A DNA stretch of 58,919 bases from Candidatus Woesearchaeota archaeon (lineage in GTDB: Archaea > Nanobdellota > Nanobdellia > Woesearchaeales > JACPBV01), in contig JACPBV010000012.1 in assembly GCA_016180135.1 (NCBI GenBank), positions 59,366 to 118,284 of the forward strand, in the 5' to 3' direction. The position numbers and the translations under genes are program-made. The first letter of the stretch is position 1; each line of letters begins with the position of its first letter. The notes beneath the pieces were generated by a model that did not search any database, was not told the origin of the DNA, and saw only the letters and a program-made list of their open reading frames with translations. Shown piece by piece: positions 35,720 through 45,223 of this stretch.

Positions 35720-36577
35720 ATGGGAATCTGGAACCAATTCAAGACCGTAATCTTATTAGGCCTAATGACCGCCCTCTTGCTTTGGGTCGGCTCATTCTGG
35801 GGCCAGAACGGATTAATCATCGCTCTTGCCTTCGCCATGCTTCTGAACATCGGCTCTTTTTGGTTCTCTGACAGGATTGTTCTCAGGCTGTATCGCGCAA
35901 AAGAAGTCACCGATAAAAATTCAAAACTATATACCATTGTAAAAGAGATTTCACAGAAAGCAGCTATTCCGATGCCGAAAGTGTATATTGTTCCGGGAAA
36001 CTTTGCCAATGCATTCGCTACCGGAAGGTCGCCTAAGCATGCAGCAGTTGCTGCGACGCAGGGTATCCTTGACCTCCTCGATGAAGGGGAGCTGAAGGGA
36101 GTTATCGCTCACGAGATTGCCCATATCAAGAACAGAGACACCTTAATAGCGACAGTTGCAGCGACGATAGCAAGCGTCATCTCTTTCATTGCCATGATGG
36201 CAAGGTTCGCAGCCCTTTTTGGAGGTTACGGGGGAAGGGACAGGGACCGTGGAGGCTCTGGACTAGAACTTTTGGTCCTTGCGATCCTTACTCCTTTGAT
36301 AGCAACAGTTATCCAGCTTGCTATCTCCCGCTCAAGGGAATATCTTGCAGATGCCACAGGAGCAAAAATCCTAAGGAATCCCAGCGGCTTAGCTGATGCC
36401 TTGCTCAAGCTTGATAAGAACGTTGCCCATCATCCTCTCGGAGTTTCTTCATCGACAGAAGCGACAGCCCATCTTTTCATTTCTCCCCCGTTCTCATTCA
36501 AAGGATTCCTCACCTTGTTTTCCACCCACCCAAGGACAGAGGAGAGAGTGCGAAAGCTGAGAGCGATGATATTGTAG
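35720..36577 (+). CDS. htpX: HtpX-like M48 metalloprotease
   Basis: GVIAHEIAHIKNRDTLIATVAATIA; N-terminal TM pair; SREYLADATGA. Confidence 0.93.
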   Translation: MGIWNQFKTVILLGLMTALLLWVGSFWGQNGLIIALAFAMLLNIGSFWFSDRIVLRLYRAKEVTDKNSKLYTIVKEISQKAAIPMPKVYIVPGNFANAFATGRSPKHAAVAATQGILDLLDEGELKGVIAHEIAHIKNRDTLIATVAATIASVISFIAMMARFAALFGGYGGRDRDRGGSGLELLVLAILTPLIATVIQLAISRSREYLADATGAKILRNPSGLADALLKLDKNVAHHPLGVSSSTEATAHLFISPPFSFKGFLTLFSTHPRTEERVRKLRAMIL

Positions 36578-36635
36578 GAGATAAGTCGCTGACTTATTCT
36601 CTTATCGATAATAACACAGTTTTAAACGACTCATT

Positions 36636-37496
36636 ATGGAAAAAGAGCAAATTCTAAGGCAGCAGCACGAAACCTGGAATAAGTTTTCCCCGGGATGGAA
36701 GAAGTGGGATAGCAGAGTTATGAAGGGCTTTGAGCCGATAGGGGCTTCATTGATAAGCGCAGCTGGGCTCAAAGAGAATTCTTCAGCCAAATTCCATATT
36801 CTCGATGTTGCCACAGGAACAGGTGAGCCCGGATTAACGGCTGCAAAGCTTCTTCCAAAAGGGAAGGTCATCGGCATAGATATCTCTGAAGCGCAGGTTC
36901 AGGTTGCGAACGGCAAGGCAAAAGCCGGCAGCATAACAAATTTTGAGGGCATCGTTTATGACGGAGAGAGAATTCCCTTCAACGACGGCGCTTTTGACGC
37001 AGTCCTCTGCCGCCATGGCATCATGTTTTTCCCTGACATCGTCGAAGGGATAAAAGAGATGGTGAGAGTTTTGAAGATTAGCGGAAAGATTGCCCTTTCC
37101 TCTTGGGGCATCAAAGAAAAAAATCCATGGCAGGGTGTCTTTGGAAGCGTGGCAAAAGAAATCCTCAACCTTCCTGCACCCGATCCTGAGCTTCCCCACC
37201 CCTTCCGCTGCTCAGACAAAGCCCAGCTTGAGAGCTTCCTCAGCCAGTCAGGCATTGAAGTCATGCCAGATTATCCAAAAGAAATCCTTGGCTCGTTTTC
37301 CTTCGAAAGCCCGGAACAATATTTTCAGTTCATCACAGAAATATCCCCTGCTACCGCAAAGCCCATGGCAGAGGCCAGCGAAGAGCAGAAAAAAATAATC
37401 AAAGAAAAGGTGATTGAAAAGGCAAGAGCCTTTGCAAAAGGCAATGAGATACTTTTTCCGTGGAGCGCTTTGGTTGCTGCGGGGATAAAGCCCTGA
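36636..37496 (+). CDS. Class I SAM-dependent methyltransferase (UbiE-like)
   Basis: ILDVATGTGEPGLTAAKLLPKGKVIGIDIS. Confidence 0.85.
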   Translation: MEKEQILRQQHETWNKFSPGWKKWDSRVMKGFEPIGASLISAAGLKENSSAKFHILDVATGTGEPGLTAAKLLPKGKVIGIDISEAQVQVANGKAKAGSITNFEGIVYDGERIPFNDGAFDAVLCRHGIMFFPDIVEGIKEMVRVLKISGKIALSSWGIKEKNPWQGVFGSVAKEILNLPAPDPELPHPFRCSDKAQLESFLSQSGIEVMPDYPKEILGSFSFESPEQYFQFITEISPATAKPMAEASEEQKKIIKEKVIEKARAFAKGNEILFPWSALVAAGIKP

Positions 37497-37621
37497 GGAT
37501 AAGGTGTTTTGAAAATCCCCCCTTCCACACCTTTTACACCTCCTACACCCTTTTCACCTTCCACAATACCTCGCTCAGAAAGAGTTGCCTGAGAACTTCC
37601 CTTGAACTCCTCAGGTTATTC

Positions 37622-39844
37622 CTAAAACGAATACTCCTTGTCCGTTATCTCCTTTATCCTCTTCGCTTTTACGTCGCCAATCTTCTCAACGTCTTTGAGC
37701 TCTTCTTCGGAGGCATTGATGAAATTCTTCAGCGTCTTGAATCTGCGCAGGATCGGCCTTGCCATGCTGCTCCCGACGCCGGGGAACGCAGAGACGATAA
37801 ACTCCTGGATGTCGCTCAGGCTTTGCGACGGCTTGTCATTGTGCAGTGCAAAATCCCCCCTGCCGGATTCCTGCTGCCGTTTTGCGATAGCATACAATAA
37901 CCCTGCGCTTTCCTGCGGATTTCTTGTGAACAAAACAGGGATCCCATAATCGGCAGCGATCGTCGCAAGCATCCCCCTGATGGCGTTAGGGTGCACGTTC
38001 CTCACAGCATAGATATCCTGCTCGCCTTCAACAAGGACCAATGGCCTGATGAACTTTTCCTTGAGCTCCCTCAATTGCCCAAGCAGCCTTCCGTCGATAA
38101 GGCTGTTCACAAAATCTTCAGATGTCTTGAATTCAACACCCACTTCCGAGCTTAAGAGATAGTCAGCATGCTCAAGAGCCTGCACATGGAGTATAGCGCC
38201 CATTTCAATAAGCTCCTTGATGACCTTGGATCCCTTCTCCCGGTGGTCGACAAATATCTTTATTTTTTCTCCTGCAGGGATGAACTTCTCCAGCGAGGGG
38301 GTTGCTGCAGGGAACTGTATGGTCATCTTTTTCTTCAACTGCGCCAGCGTCCGATGCATCCTTTTTTCCTTGTGATGGGCGCTCCACTTGTAGCCGACAT
38401 CCCTCGTATCCAGCGCCATAAGCACGATGACTCTCCCTTCCTCCTGCCTGCCAGTCCTCCCCCTGCGCTGGATGGTCCTTATCGCTGACGGAATCGGCTC
38501 AAAAAATATCACCAGGTCAACCTGAGGGATATCTAACCCTTCTTCCCCTATAGAGGTGGACACAAGGACATTGAACTCCCCTGCGCTGAACTTTTCCAGC
38601 ATCTCTTTCTGCCCCTTTTGGCTTAACCCAGTGTCCCCTTTCTTCGTCTGTCCGACAAACAATGCTGCCTTGATGCCGGGAAGCTTGTTAAGCTCCTCCA
38701 CAATATCAAAAGCATTGTCACGATACTCATTGAACACGATAATCTTGCAGTCGTTTTTCTTTCCGAATTCCCGGGTGATGATCCCCTTCAGCTCCGTAAG
38801 CTTCGGATGTTCGATTTTCTGCTGGAATAATTTCTCTGCCTTGAACACCGCAGTCCGGAAGTGGAGGTCGCTGATGATATGCTTGATTGCCTTTGTCTTT
38901 GAGGACACTCCTTCCTTCTGGAGCTTATGGAGATAGGCATGCAGCGCATTGATGCCCTGGGTTTCCAGCAATTCGAGCGCATGCTGAACTTTCATGATCT
39001 CGGCGAGGACCGAAATCCCGTTCCACACAGCAAAATCTCTCTCCCCTGATGCAGTCCTTCCCCGCAGCTGCGCCTGCATCGCAAGCAGGTCAGTCTTCGA
39101 GATGAATTTGAAATCTTCCTCTTTCCTCTGTAAGATCCCCCATTCCTGCAGTTTCTTCATCCGGTCATGTAAAAATGCCGTAAGCTCCAGCTGGACGCCT
39201 TTGAACTCTTCAGGCAGCTTGACCTTGACCCAGTCAATCTGTATCTCCTGCACGTATTCCGCAACATCCGGATCAGTATCAGTCCTCACCTCAATGTCCT
39301 GGATGAACAGGTTCTTGCAGACCTCCTCAATCTTCTCAAGCTCAGATCCCGGTGAAGCCGTCAGCCCGATGATTCTCGGAAAGTTTGCCCTTTTCTGATA
39401 CTGCTCGGCAAGCCAGACATACGAATAATCGCCGATTGCCCGATGCGCTTCATCAAATCCCAAAAGAGAAACTGCGCTCAGGTCTATCCTGTTGTTGATT
39501 ATATCATTCTCCAATCCCTGCGGCGTCGAGAACAGAAGGGTTGCTTGCTTCCAAAACTCAGCCCTTTTCTCTGGCGCAACTTCCCCGGTGAAGATTGCCA
39601 TCTTTTCTTCAGGAATCTCAAAATTCTTCAGAAACACCGCATAATACTGGTCAATCAGCGGCTTTGTCGGCCCGATAAGAAGTATCTTGCTCTTTGGATA
39701 AAGCTGGAGCCGATGCGCCGCAAGCATCAGAAAGATATTCGTTTTTCCAAGCCCTGTCGGCAAGACCACAAGAGTATTTTTCGCCGCCGCTGTTGCAAAG
39801 ATAGTCTGCTGGTAGAGCCTGGGGACAAAGTTTTTGATCATCAT
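37622..39844 (-). CDS. hef: Hef-like helicase/ERCC4 nuclease
   Basis: PTGLGKT, GFDEAHRAIGDYSY, QRRGRTGR; ERCC4 IFVDHREKGS; C-terminal HhH. Confidence 0.9.
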   Translation of the reverse strand: MMIKNFVPRLYQQTIFATAAAKNTLVVLPTGLGKTNIFLMLAAHRLQLYPKSKILLIGPTKPLIDQYYAVFLKNFEIPEEKMAIFTGEVAPEKRAEFWKQATLLFSTPQGLENDIINNRIDLSAVSLLGFDEAHRAIGDYSYVWLAEQYQKRANFPRIIGLTASPGSELEKIEEVCKNLFIQDIEVRTDTDPDVAEYVQEIQIDWVKVKLPEEFKGVQLELTAFLHDRMKKLQEWGILQRKEEDFKFISKTDLLAMQAQLRGRTASGERDFAVWNGISVLAEIMKVQHALELLETQGINALHAYLHKLQKEGVSSKTKAIKHIISDLHFRTAVFKAEKLFQQKIEHPKLTELKGIITREFGKKNDCKIIVFNEYRDNAFDIVEELNKLPGIKAALFVGQTKKGDTGLSQKGQKEMLEKFSAGEFNVLVSTSIGEEGLDIPQVDLVIFFEPIPSAIRTIQRRGRTGRQEEGRVIVLMALDTRDVGYKWSAHHKEKRMHRTLAQLKKKMTIQFPAATPSLEKFIPAGEKIKIFVDHREKGSKVIKELIEMGAILHVQALEHADYLLSSEVGVEFKTSEDFVNSLIDGRLLGQLRELKEKFIRPLVLVEGEQDIYAVRNVHPNAIRGMLATIAADYGIPVLFTRNPQESAGLLYAIAKRQQESGRGDFALHNDKPSQSLSDIQEFIVSAFPGVGSSMARPILRRFKTLKNFINASEEELKDVEKIGDVKAKRIKEITDKEYSF

Positions 39845-39916
39845 GCTTTGGGAGAATTGAGACTTTATAATCCTTGCTTAAACACCAAAGTTTTTTACCA
39901 CCCTATTTCTTCTCTG

Positions 39917-40507
39917 TTAGTAATCATGCCCCGCCGCCAGAATCTTATACGGAATCTTTCTCACCAAAGCTAAGCTTTTCTCCATCGCCTCAGCGTCAGA
40001 AAACGGAAAGTCCACTCTGCCATAGCCGTTCTCAAACAGCGTATCGCCTGAGAAAAGTACTTTCTCCCGGGGATACCACAGGCAGACGCTTCCCAGCGTA
40101 TGCCCCGGCGTCAGGATGATCTTCAGCCCGAGCATATCTTTCAAAGGATGCAGCATTGCCGAAAACTTCTTCGCAGCCTCATCATTGAGTATTGCGTGCA
40201 GCTTATTTTGCCTCAATAGTCTTATCTCTTCAGCAGAAGCAAAGAGCTCAGCATTCTGAAAGAGGTCAGCGTTGCCGATATGGTCAAAATGAAGATGAGT
40301 GAGGATAACAGCAGATACCTTTTCCAATGGAACAATAGAACTTAACTCTCTTTTCACAAGTTCCTTATCCTCAGCAGGCCCGGTATCAATCACCACCCAT
40401 TCTTTCAGCTTGAGAAGGTAGAGATTGCTCATCAGCGAAAGCTTCCAGACATTCTTGCAAAGTTTTTGCATAGTGGCCATGTTTCTCAGGAAAGAGTATT
40501 CAGGCAT
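39917..40507 (-). CDS. Metallo-beta-lactamase fold hydrolase
   Basis: ILTHLHFDHIGN, LTPGHTLGSVCL, FSGDTLF. Confidence 0.88.
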   Translation of the reverse strand: MPEYSFLRNMATMQKLCKNVWKLSLMSNLYLLKLKEWVVIDTGPAEDKELVKRELSSIVPLEKVSAVILTHLHFDHIGNADLFQNAELFASAEEIRLLRQNKLHAILNDEAAKKFSAMLHPLKDMLGLKIILTPGHTLGSVCLWYPREKVLFSGDTLFENGYGRVDFPFSDAEAMEKSLALVRKIPYKILAAGHDY

Positions 40508-40536
40508 CCCCGCCGCCAGTTGTCAAAAAAGCAGAC

Positions 40537-40881
40537 CTATTTTTCCTTCCCGAAGCCGCCCTTGAATATCCCTTTCTCGTGGGCTTTATAGCTTCCGTAG
40601 GCGCTGATGAAGAACAGCAGCGCTGCGATGATCCAGCTGCCATAGAGGAGCCCAAGAAGGTATCCTACCAGGAATCCGACGATAAGCGCATAGTACGGAA
40701 ACAGAAGATTATGCCTGCGGTTGTAGATGACTTTGCCAAACATCATCCCCACTATCACTACCAGCGCATACGTGATGAAGGTGGATCCTGCCGAAAGAGA
40801 AAAAAGAAATCCTGCAATTAGTGCAATAACAAATCCTGATTCAACCCAGCTGGAATATATCCCCCCATGGCCGCCGCTCAT
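40537..40881 (-). CDS. Small membrane protein
   Basis: Multiple hydrophobic segments. Confidence 0.5.
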   Translation of the reverse strand: MSGGHGGIYSSWVESGFVIALIAGFLFSLSAGSTFITYALVVIVGMMFGKVIYNRRHNLLFPYYALIVGFLVGYLLGLLYGSWIIAALLFFISAYGSYKAHEKGIFKGGFGKEK

Positions 40882-41678
40882 TTTTTCGCCTCAACCTTAG
40901 AGACCCATCCTCCTGCGTAAGGCCCTTTCCAGAGGTATCGCTCAAAATGAAGATAGTAGAGGAGCCAGGAAACTATTGCGACGAAAATTGAGATAGCTAC
41001 AGTTATTGCAGGGTGCAATGGCGTAAGGAGCAGCAGCCCAAGCACGACCACCATCACTGCATTGAAGATATAGACAAGCCTTGATGCATAAAAAAGCTTC
41101 AGCCCTGTTGAAGCCGGAAACGGGAGCAGGTCATAAAGCGCATAGATCACAGCAAAAAAGATAAGCCTGTCTATCAGGGGATTTTCAATTATTAATGAGA
41201 CCAGCTTGAAGGCGAATGCGGTAAATATTGCGGCAAAAGTTCCTGTAAGGCTGATGATCCCCCACATGTAATGGTCTGGCCCGTAGCGGTGGTATCCCAG
41301 CCGATGCCCTGCCAGATGATGCATGACAATCCCTCCGGGCAGGAGCAGCCAGACTCTCCCATAAGAAACGAACGCAGCAAACAATCCTGCAAGCAGCCCA
41401 AGCGTCCACATCTTGTATTCAACCCTATAGCCGTGATACAGCCCGACAAGCCTCTGGACTGCATGGCTGATGACCACGACAAGGCCGGTGATCAATCCTG
41501 CATTGAACCAGTTGAGCAGCCCGGCAGCCAGGCTGAAGTCGCCTTTGCCCCACTGCCGGAAAGAGATGATAAAAGAAAGGATGATGATAGAAACTGCAAT
41601 CCCGATGATTTCGGTCTTTGCCAGCCCAAAATACTGCTTTATCTTGTATTGGAAATCAGCCCAGCGTTGCATGCCCAT
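40878..41678 (-). CDS. Multi-TM membrane protein
   Basis: Hydrophobic segments; ATGA overlap with downstream gene. Confidence 0.55.
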   Translation of the reverse strand: MGMQRWADFQYKIKQYFGLAKTEIIGIAVSIIILSFIISFRQWGKGDFSLAAGLLNWFNAGLITGLVVVISHAVQRLVGLYHGYRVEYKMWTLGLLAGLFAAFVSYGRVWLLLPGGIVMHHLAGHRLGYHRYGPDHYMWGIISLTGTFAAIFTAFAFKLVSLIIENPLIDRLIFFAVIYALYDLLPFPASTGLKLFYASRLVYIFNAVMVVVLGLLLLTPLHPAITVAISIFVAIVSWLLYYLHFERYLWKGPYAGGWVSKVEAKK

Positions 41679-42369
41679 TTTCTGGCTCAGGAACTATATA
41701 AACATTTGGGTCATTGAGCAGCGCAAAAATCCCATCTTCATGGCCGGCTCCGACGACAGCAAGAAGAGGCTTATCCTTGATTTGATTCATGAGGTGAAAG
41801 ATTTTTCTTGCCATAAACCTGTTCCTCTCGGCAACAAGTGTATGATGCGCATGAGGGTATCGTTCCTTGACCTTATCCATCATCTCTGCGATAAGTTTCC
41901 TGCTGGGCACTTTTCGCAGGTCAAAAGAAAACTCCTGCTTCTTCAGGAAAACTGATTTCAGGACATCAATAAAAAAGCGCCATTTTTCCTTCCATGTTAT
42001 TGTTTCGGAAAGCCTGCGAAGGGTCTTTTCGATCGGCTGGTCGATGCATGCGACAGGTATCCCTTTTTCTTTGGCAAGCAGAGCAGCCCTTTTCATCTCC
42101 TCGCCAGGCATCACCCCCACTGACTTCCCAAGCTTCCTCTCCGCCCATGCGCCCAGGAGAGAAAAAAGATACCCTTTCAGCCCGATATGGAAGATATCCC
42201 TGATGCTCATGCCCCGTTTTGACGGATGGAGGAGCGCATGAAGCCTGCCTTTGTCAAGCTCAAGCGCAACAACGGCAGGATGGGTTTTGCTGATGATGCC
42301 TTCGATCTCAGCGATGCTCTCCTGCGCGATATGGGATGTCCCGACCAAAATGAGGTTTTTATACTTCAT
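41656..42369 (-). CDS. TraB/PrgY-family protein
   Basis: LILVGTSHIAQESIAEIEGII...VVALELDKGRL; AVVGAGHEDGI. Confidence 0.8.
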   Translation of the reverse strand: MKYKNLILVGTSHIAQESIAEIEGIISKTHPAVVALELDKGRLHALLHPSKRGMSIRDIFHIGLKGYLFSLLGAWAERKLGKSVGVMPGEEMKRAALLAKEKGIPVACIDQPIEKTLRRLSETITWKEKWRFFIDVLKSVFLKKQEFSFDLRKVPSRKLIAEMMDKVKERYPHAHHTLVAERNRFMARKIFHLMNQIKDKPLLAVVGAGHEDGIFALLNDPNVYIVPEPENGHATLG

Positions 42370-42480
42370 AGGCAGTTGTAACAAACCTAGAGAGAAAATC
42401 GGCAGGTTTATATATCTTGACATTCCCGAAACCAACACAAGAAAATTTCAGTAAGAAATGCCAAGGGGAGGTAATGCACT

Positions 42481-42762
42481 ATGCTCAAGATGAAGCGGAT
42501 AAGCGAGTCTTATGATATGAGAGTCTTCACAGACAGCGGCGATTATTTCGGAGACATCGAAGAGAGCATCCTCACCAGCAACAAAGTCTTCGGCTGGCGT
42601 GTCAGGGCCACTAAAAACTCTTTCTTAAGCAAGGTTCTGGGCAGCGCAAAAGGCGTAATTGTCCCCCATCAGCTTGTCAAATCCGTCGGTGACATAATGA
42701 TCATCAGCAAGGCTGCCGTGCCTTCGTATTCCGGCGATGACGAGCCGAAAGAAGCTGAATGA
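42481..42762 (+). CDS. PRC-barrel-like domain protein
   Basis: MRVFTDSGDYFGDIEESIL...VPHQLVKSVGDIMIIS. Confidence 0.7.
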   Translation: MLKMKRISESYDMRVFTDSGDYFGDIEESILTSNKVFGWRVRATKNSFLSKVLGSAKGVIVPHQLVKSVGDIMIISKAAVPSYSGDDEPKEAE

Positions 42763-42850
42763 TTTATTTTTTTCCTATAACTTCATTATCTTTCTGAGCT
42801 TAGATTTTTCTGGGAAATACCCCCATTATAGGCAGGTGAGCGATAAAACC

Positions 42851-43069
42851 GTATGTATTAAGCTCCGGCAAGAGCGGCTCTGCCATCCTAAGGTCAAAAC
42901 TCAACCACCCTAATGAATTACGCTCGTCGTGGGGGGTCGCCCCATCCGGGGACACAGAGCCCTTGCCAAATCAGTCAAGAGTTTTGAAAACCCTAAGAAA
43001 CGAAGTTTCGTGGGTGCCAATAATGCGTGAGCATTATTAAGCATGGCAGAGCCGCTCCGAGGGGATACG
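42851..43069. repeat. Inverted-repeat element with 15-bp arms GAGCGGCTCTGCCAT / ATGGCAGAGCCGCTC and internal hairpins
   Basis: Arms at 42872-42886 and 43043-43057; internal AATAATGC-GTGA-GCATTATT hairpin. Confidence 0.75.
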
Positions 43070-43343
43070 AGCTTCCCAACATTTCTTCTCCGAAGAGATG
43101 AGCAAAGAAGAAGTGGGGCATAAAGCCTCACAGGCCAATGTTCTTTCTCAGGAAGAGAAGATCTGCATTGGGCAGAGTGGAATCAAAAATTCCTTTGCCC
43201 TGGAAACAGCTTGTTACCCGGGTTCGAAACATTTTCTACCGAAGAAAATGGCGAAAGTCCCGGCTGCCGTATTTTTCTCCTCCCAAGAAATTTTTCTGCC
43301 CAAAATCACTACTTTTATATATCCAAAAGATTAGGATGATGCT

Positions 43344-43931
43344 ATGCTGTTATCATGGACCTTCCTCCAGGAGCTGAAGAGAAAAGCCCTCCACGTCGGT
43401 ATCATCCTGTTAGTGATTCTTTATACTGTCCTGGAGATCAGCGTTTCCAGGGAGATTGCATTGTTTACCCTGCTTTTTGTCCTCCTTGTCATTATGGGCT
43501 TTGAATACCTCCGGCTTGAGCTTCAGGTGGATATGCCTCTGGCAGAGCAGTTTCTCAGGGTCAAAGAAAGGCAGCGCCTCAGCGGGGCGATTTTCTTTAT
43601 GGCTTCCCTGATAATCTCGCTCGGTGTATTGGACTTCAGGATTGCGCTTGCAGCCATCCTCATGGCAACGTTTGGTGACATGGCTGGCGCCCTTGCAGGA
43701 AAAGGCATAGGAAAAGCAAGGGTCTTCCGGAACAAGACGTTCTCAGGCTCAGCTGCCGAATTGCTGGTAAATGCCCTCATCGGCTTCCTGACGCTGAACA
43801 ATATCTATATCATCCTTGCGATGGCGCTGACTGCAACCATAACCGAAATCCTTGTCAATGAGCTTGATGACAATTTGTATGTTCCTTTGTTTACAGGGTT
43901 TGTCGGCCAGCTGTTCTTTTATCTGTTGTAG
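43344..43931 (+). CDS. SEC59/DGK1/VTE5-like CTP-dependent lipid kinase or cytidylyltransferase
   Basis: ATFGDMAGALAGKGIGKARVFRNKTFSGSAAELLVN; multi-TM. Confidence 0.7.
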   Translation: MLLSWTFLQELKRKALHVGIILLVILYTVLEISVSREIALFTLLFVLLVIMGFEYLRLELQVDMPLAEQFLRVKERQRLSGAIFFMASLIISLGVLDFRIALAAILMATFGDMAGALAGKGIGKARVFRNKTFSGSAAELLVNALIGFLTLNNIYIILAMALTATITEILVNELDDNLYVPLFTGFVGQLFFYLL

Positions 43932-44012
43932 AAAAAAAACATTTAATCCTCTAAGGAGCCAATATCCAATAAGGAGAACCCCTTTAAAGAACGGGGTAAT
44001 GCCCGATAAGAA

Positions 44013-44336
44013 TCACTTCTTCTGAACCTCAGATTTCTTTGGCTGTAAGCCGGCCTGCAGGGCCTGGGCCTGCTGCCCCTGGATTAATCCGACTGCGATG
44101 TTCTGGCTTTGGTTATTTTCATCGACGACAGGGATAAGGTAGTATCCGGCAGCGAACAGCGAAGAGACAATAGCGCGCTGCTCGAGAAGCTGGCCATACC
44201 TCACTCCGTCAAGATAGCTTTGCTGGCGCTGCTGCTCAACCCTGCGGAGAAAAGACTGCACCCCTATAAAGCCAAGAAGCAGAAACACAAGGAGAGATAA
44301 TGCCCAGATAATATGAGTTTTCCTGTCCCGGGCCAT
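44013..44336 (-). CDS. Single-TM small protein, co-oriented with pcn
   Basis: IIWALSLLVFLLLGFIGVQSF TM; stop abuts pcn. Confidence 0.5.
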   Translation of the reverse strand: MARDRKTHIIWALSLLVFLLLGFIGVQSFLRRVEQQRQQSYLDGVRYGQLLEQRAIVSSLFAAGYYLIPVVDENNQSQNIAVGLIQGQQAQALQAGLQPKKSEVQKK

Positions 44337-45077
44337 CTAGTCATTCTCCACACGGGGAGCAAGGATGAAGCTCAGCATGACCTTGTCCAGCTCCTTGAAC
44401 TCCAGCTTCAGCGGATAATCCTTGCTGAACTGAACGCTGGCCCTTCCGCTGATCTTTGCCCCCCCTATCATCTTTTTGAGGTATTCGATGCTGTATTTTG
44501 ACTTGACTTTCTCCTCAGGCACATTGATTCCTATGTCCTCACTGGCTGCGATCTCAACCTTGACTTCAGAAAGGTCTCCTGACGCTTTCATGGTGAATTT
44601 TCCCTGCTCTGCCTCAAAGCTCACTGACTCTGCGACGATGTCTGCATCTTCGATGGCATTTGTCAGGACATTTGAAGGCAAAGAGATTGAGACAGGAAAT
44701 TTCAGTTCGGGAATCTTCTGTTCGCGCTCCTCAAGCTCTATCGTCGGAAGATTGAACGTCCTTGTCGTGTTTCCCCTGAGCTGGACTTTCAGCTTGCTCC
44801 CGTCAAGCTCCAGGCTGAGCATGTCGCTGGGGCTGGCCCTCCGTAAAACCTGCTTGAGATTCCCAAGGTTGATGGCTATCACTGCATCTTCCTTGACATC
44901 ATACTCAGTGAAGCAGGAGCTGAGCAGCTTGAAGATGACCATCGCCACATTGGCAGGATCCATGGCTATCAGCTCAACAGCATCTTTGGTCACCTTAAAT
45001 CTCGCCTCATTGACCAATTCAGAAATGATGCTAATGCTCTCCTTAAGATACCCTGGCTCAGCAAGTGTAAGCTTCAT
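44337..45077 (-). CDS. pcn: DNA polymerase sliding clamp (PCNA)
   Basis: ELIAMDPANVAMVIFKL, LELDGSKLKVQLRG, KSKYSIEYLKKMI. Confidence 0.93.
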   Translation of the reverse strand: MKLTLAEPGYLKESISIISELVNEARFKVTKDAVELIAMDPANVAMVIFKLLSSCFTEYDVKEDAVIAINLGNLKQVLRRASPSDMLSLELDGSKLKVQLRGNTTRTFNLPTIELEEREQKIPELKFPVSISLPSNVLTNAIEDADIVAESVSFEAEQGKFTMKASGDLSEVKVEIAASEDIGINVPEEKVKSKYSIEYLKKMIGGAKISGRASVQFSKDYPLKLEFKELDKVMLSFILAPRVEND

Positions 45078-45223
45078 GAACATCCCCCCCATTAACTCTT
45101 TAAACGCTGAAAGAGCTAATAGTTGCATATTTAAATGGTTTGTGGTAGTGGAGAAGATATATCAAGGAACACAAATAATTGGGTAAATCAATATGGCCAT
45201 TGATTATTAGGTGTAGGGTGCAA

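Noticed and set aside
43210-43240. GGGTTCGAAAC, resembling a tRNA T-loop
   Set aside because: No complementary T stem and no acceptor or anticodon arms nearby.
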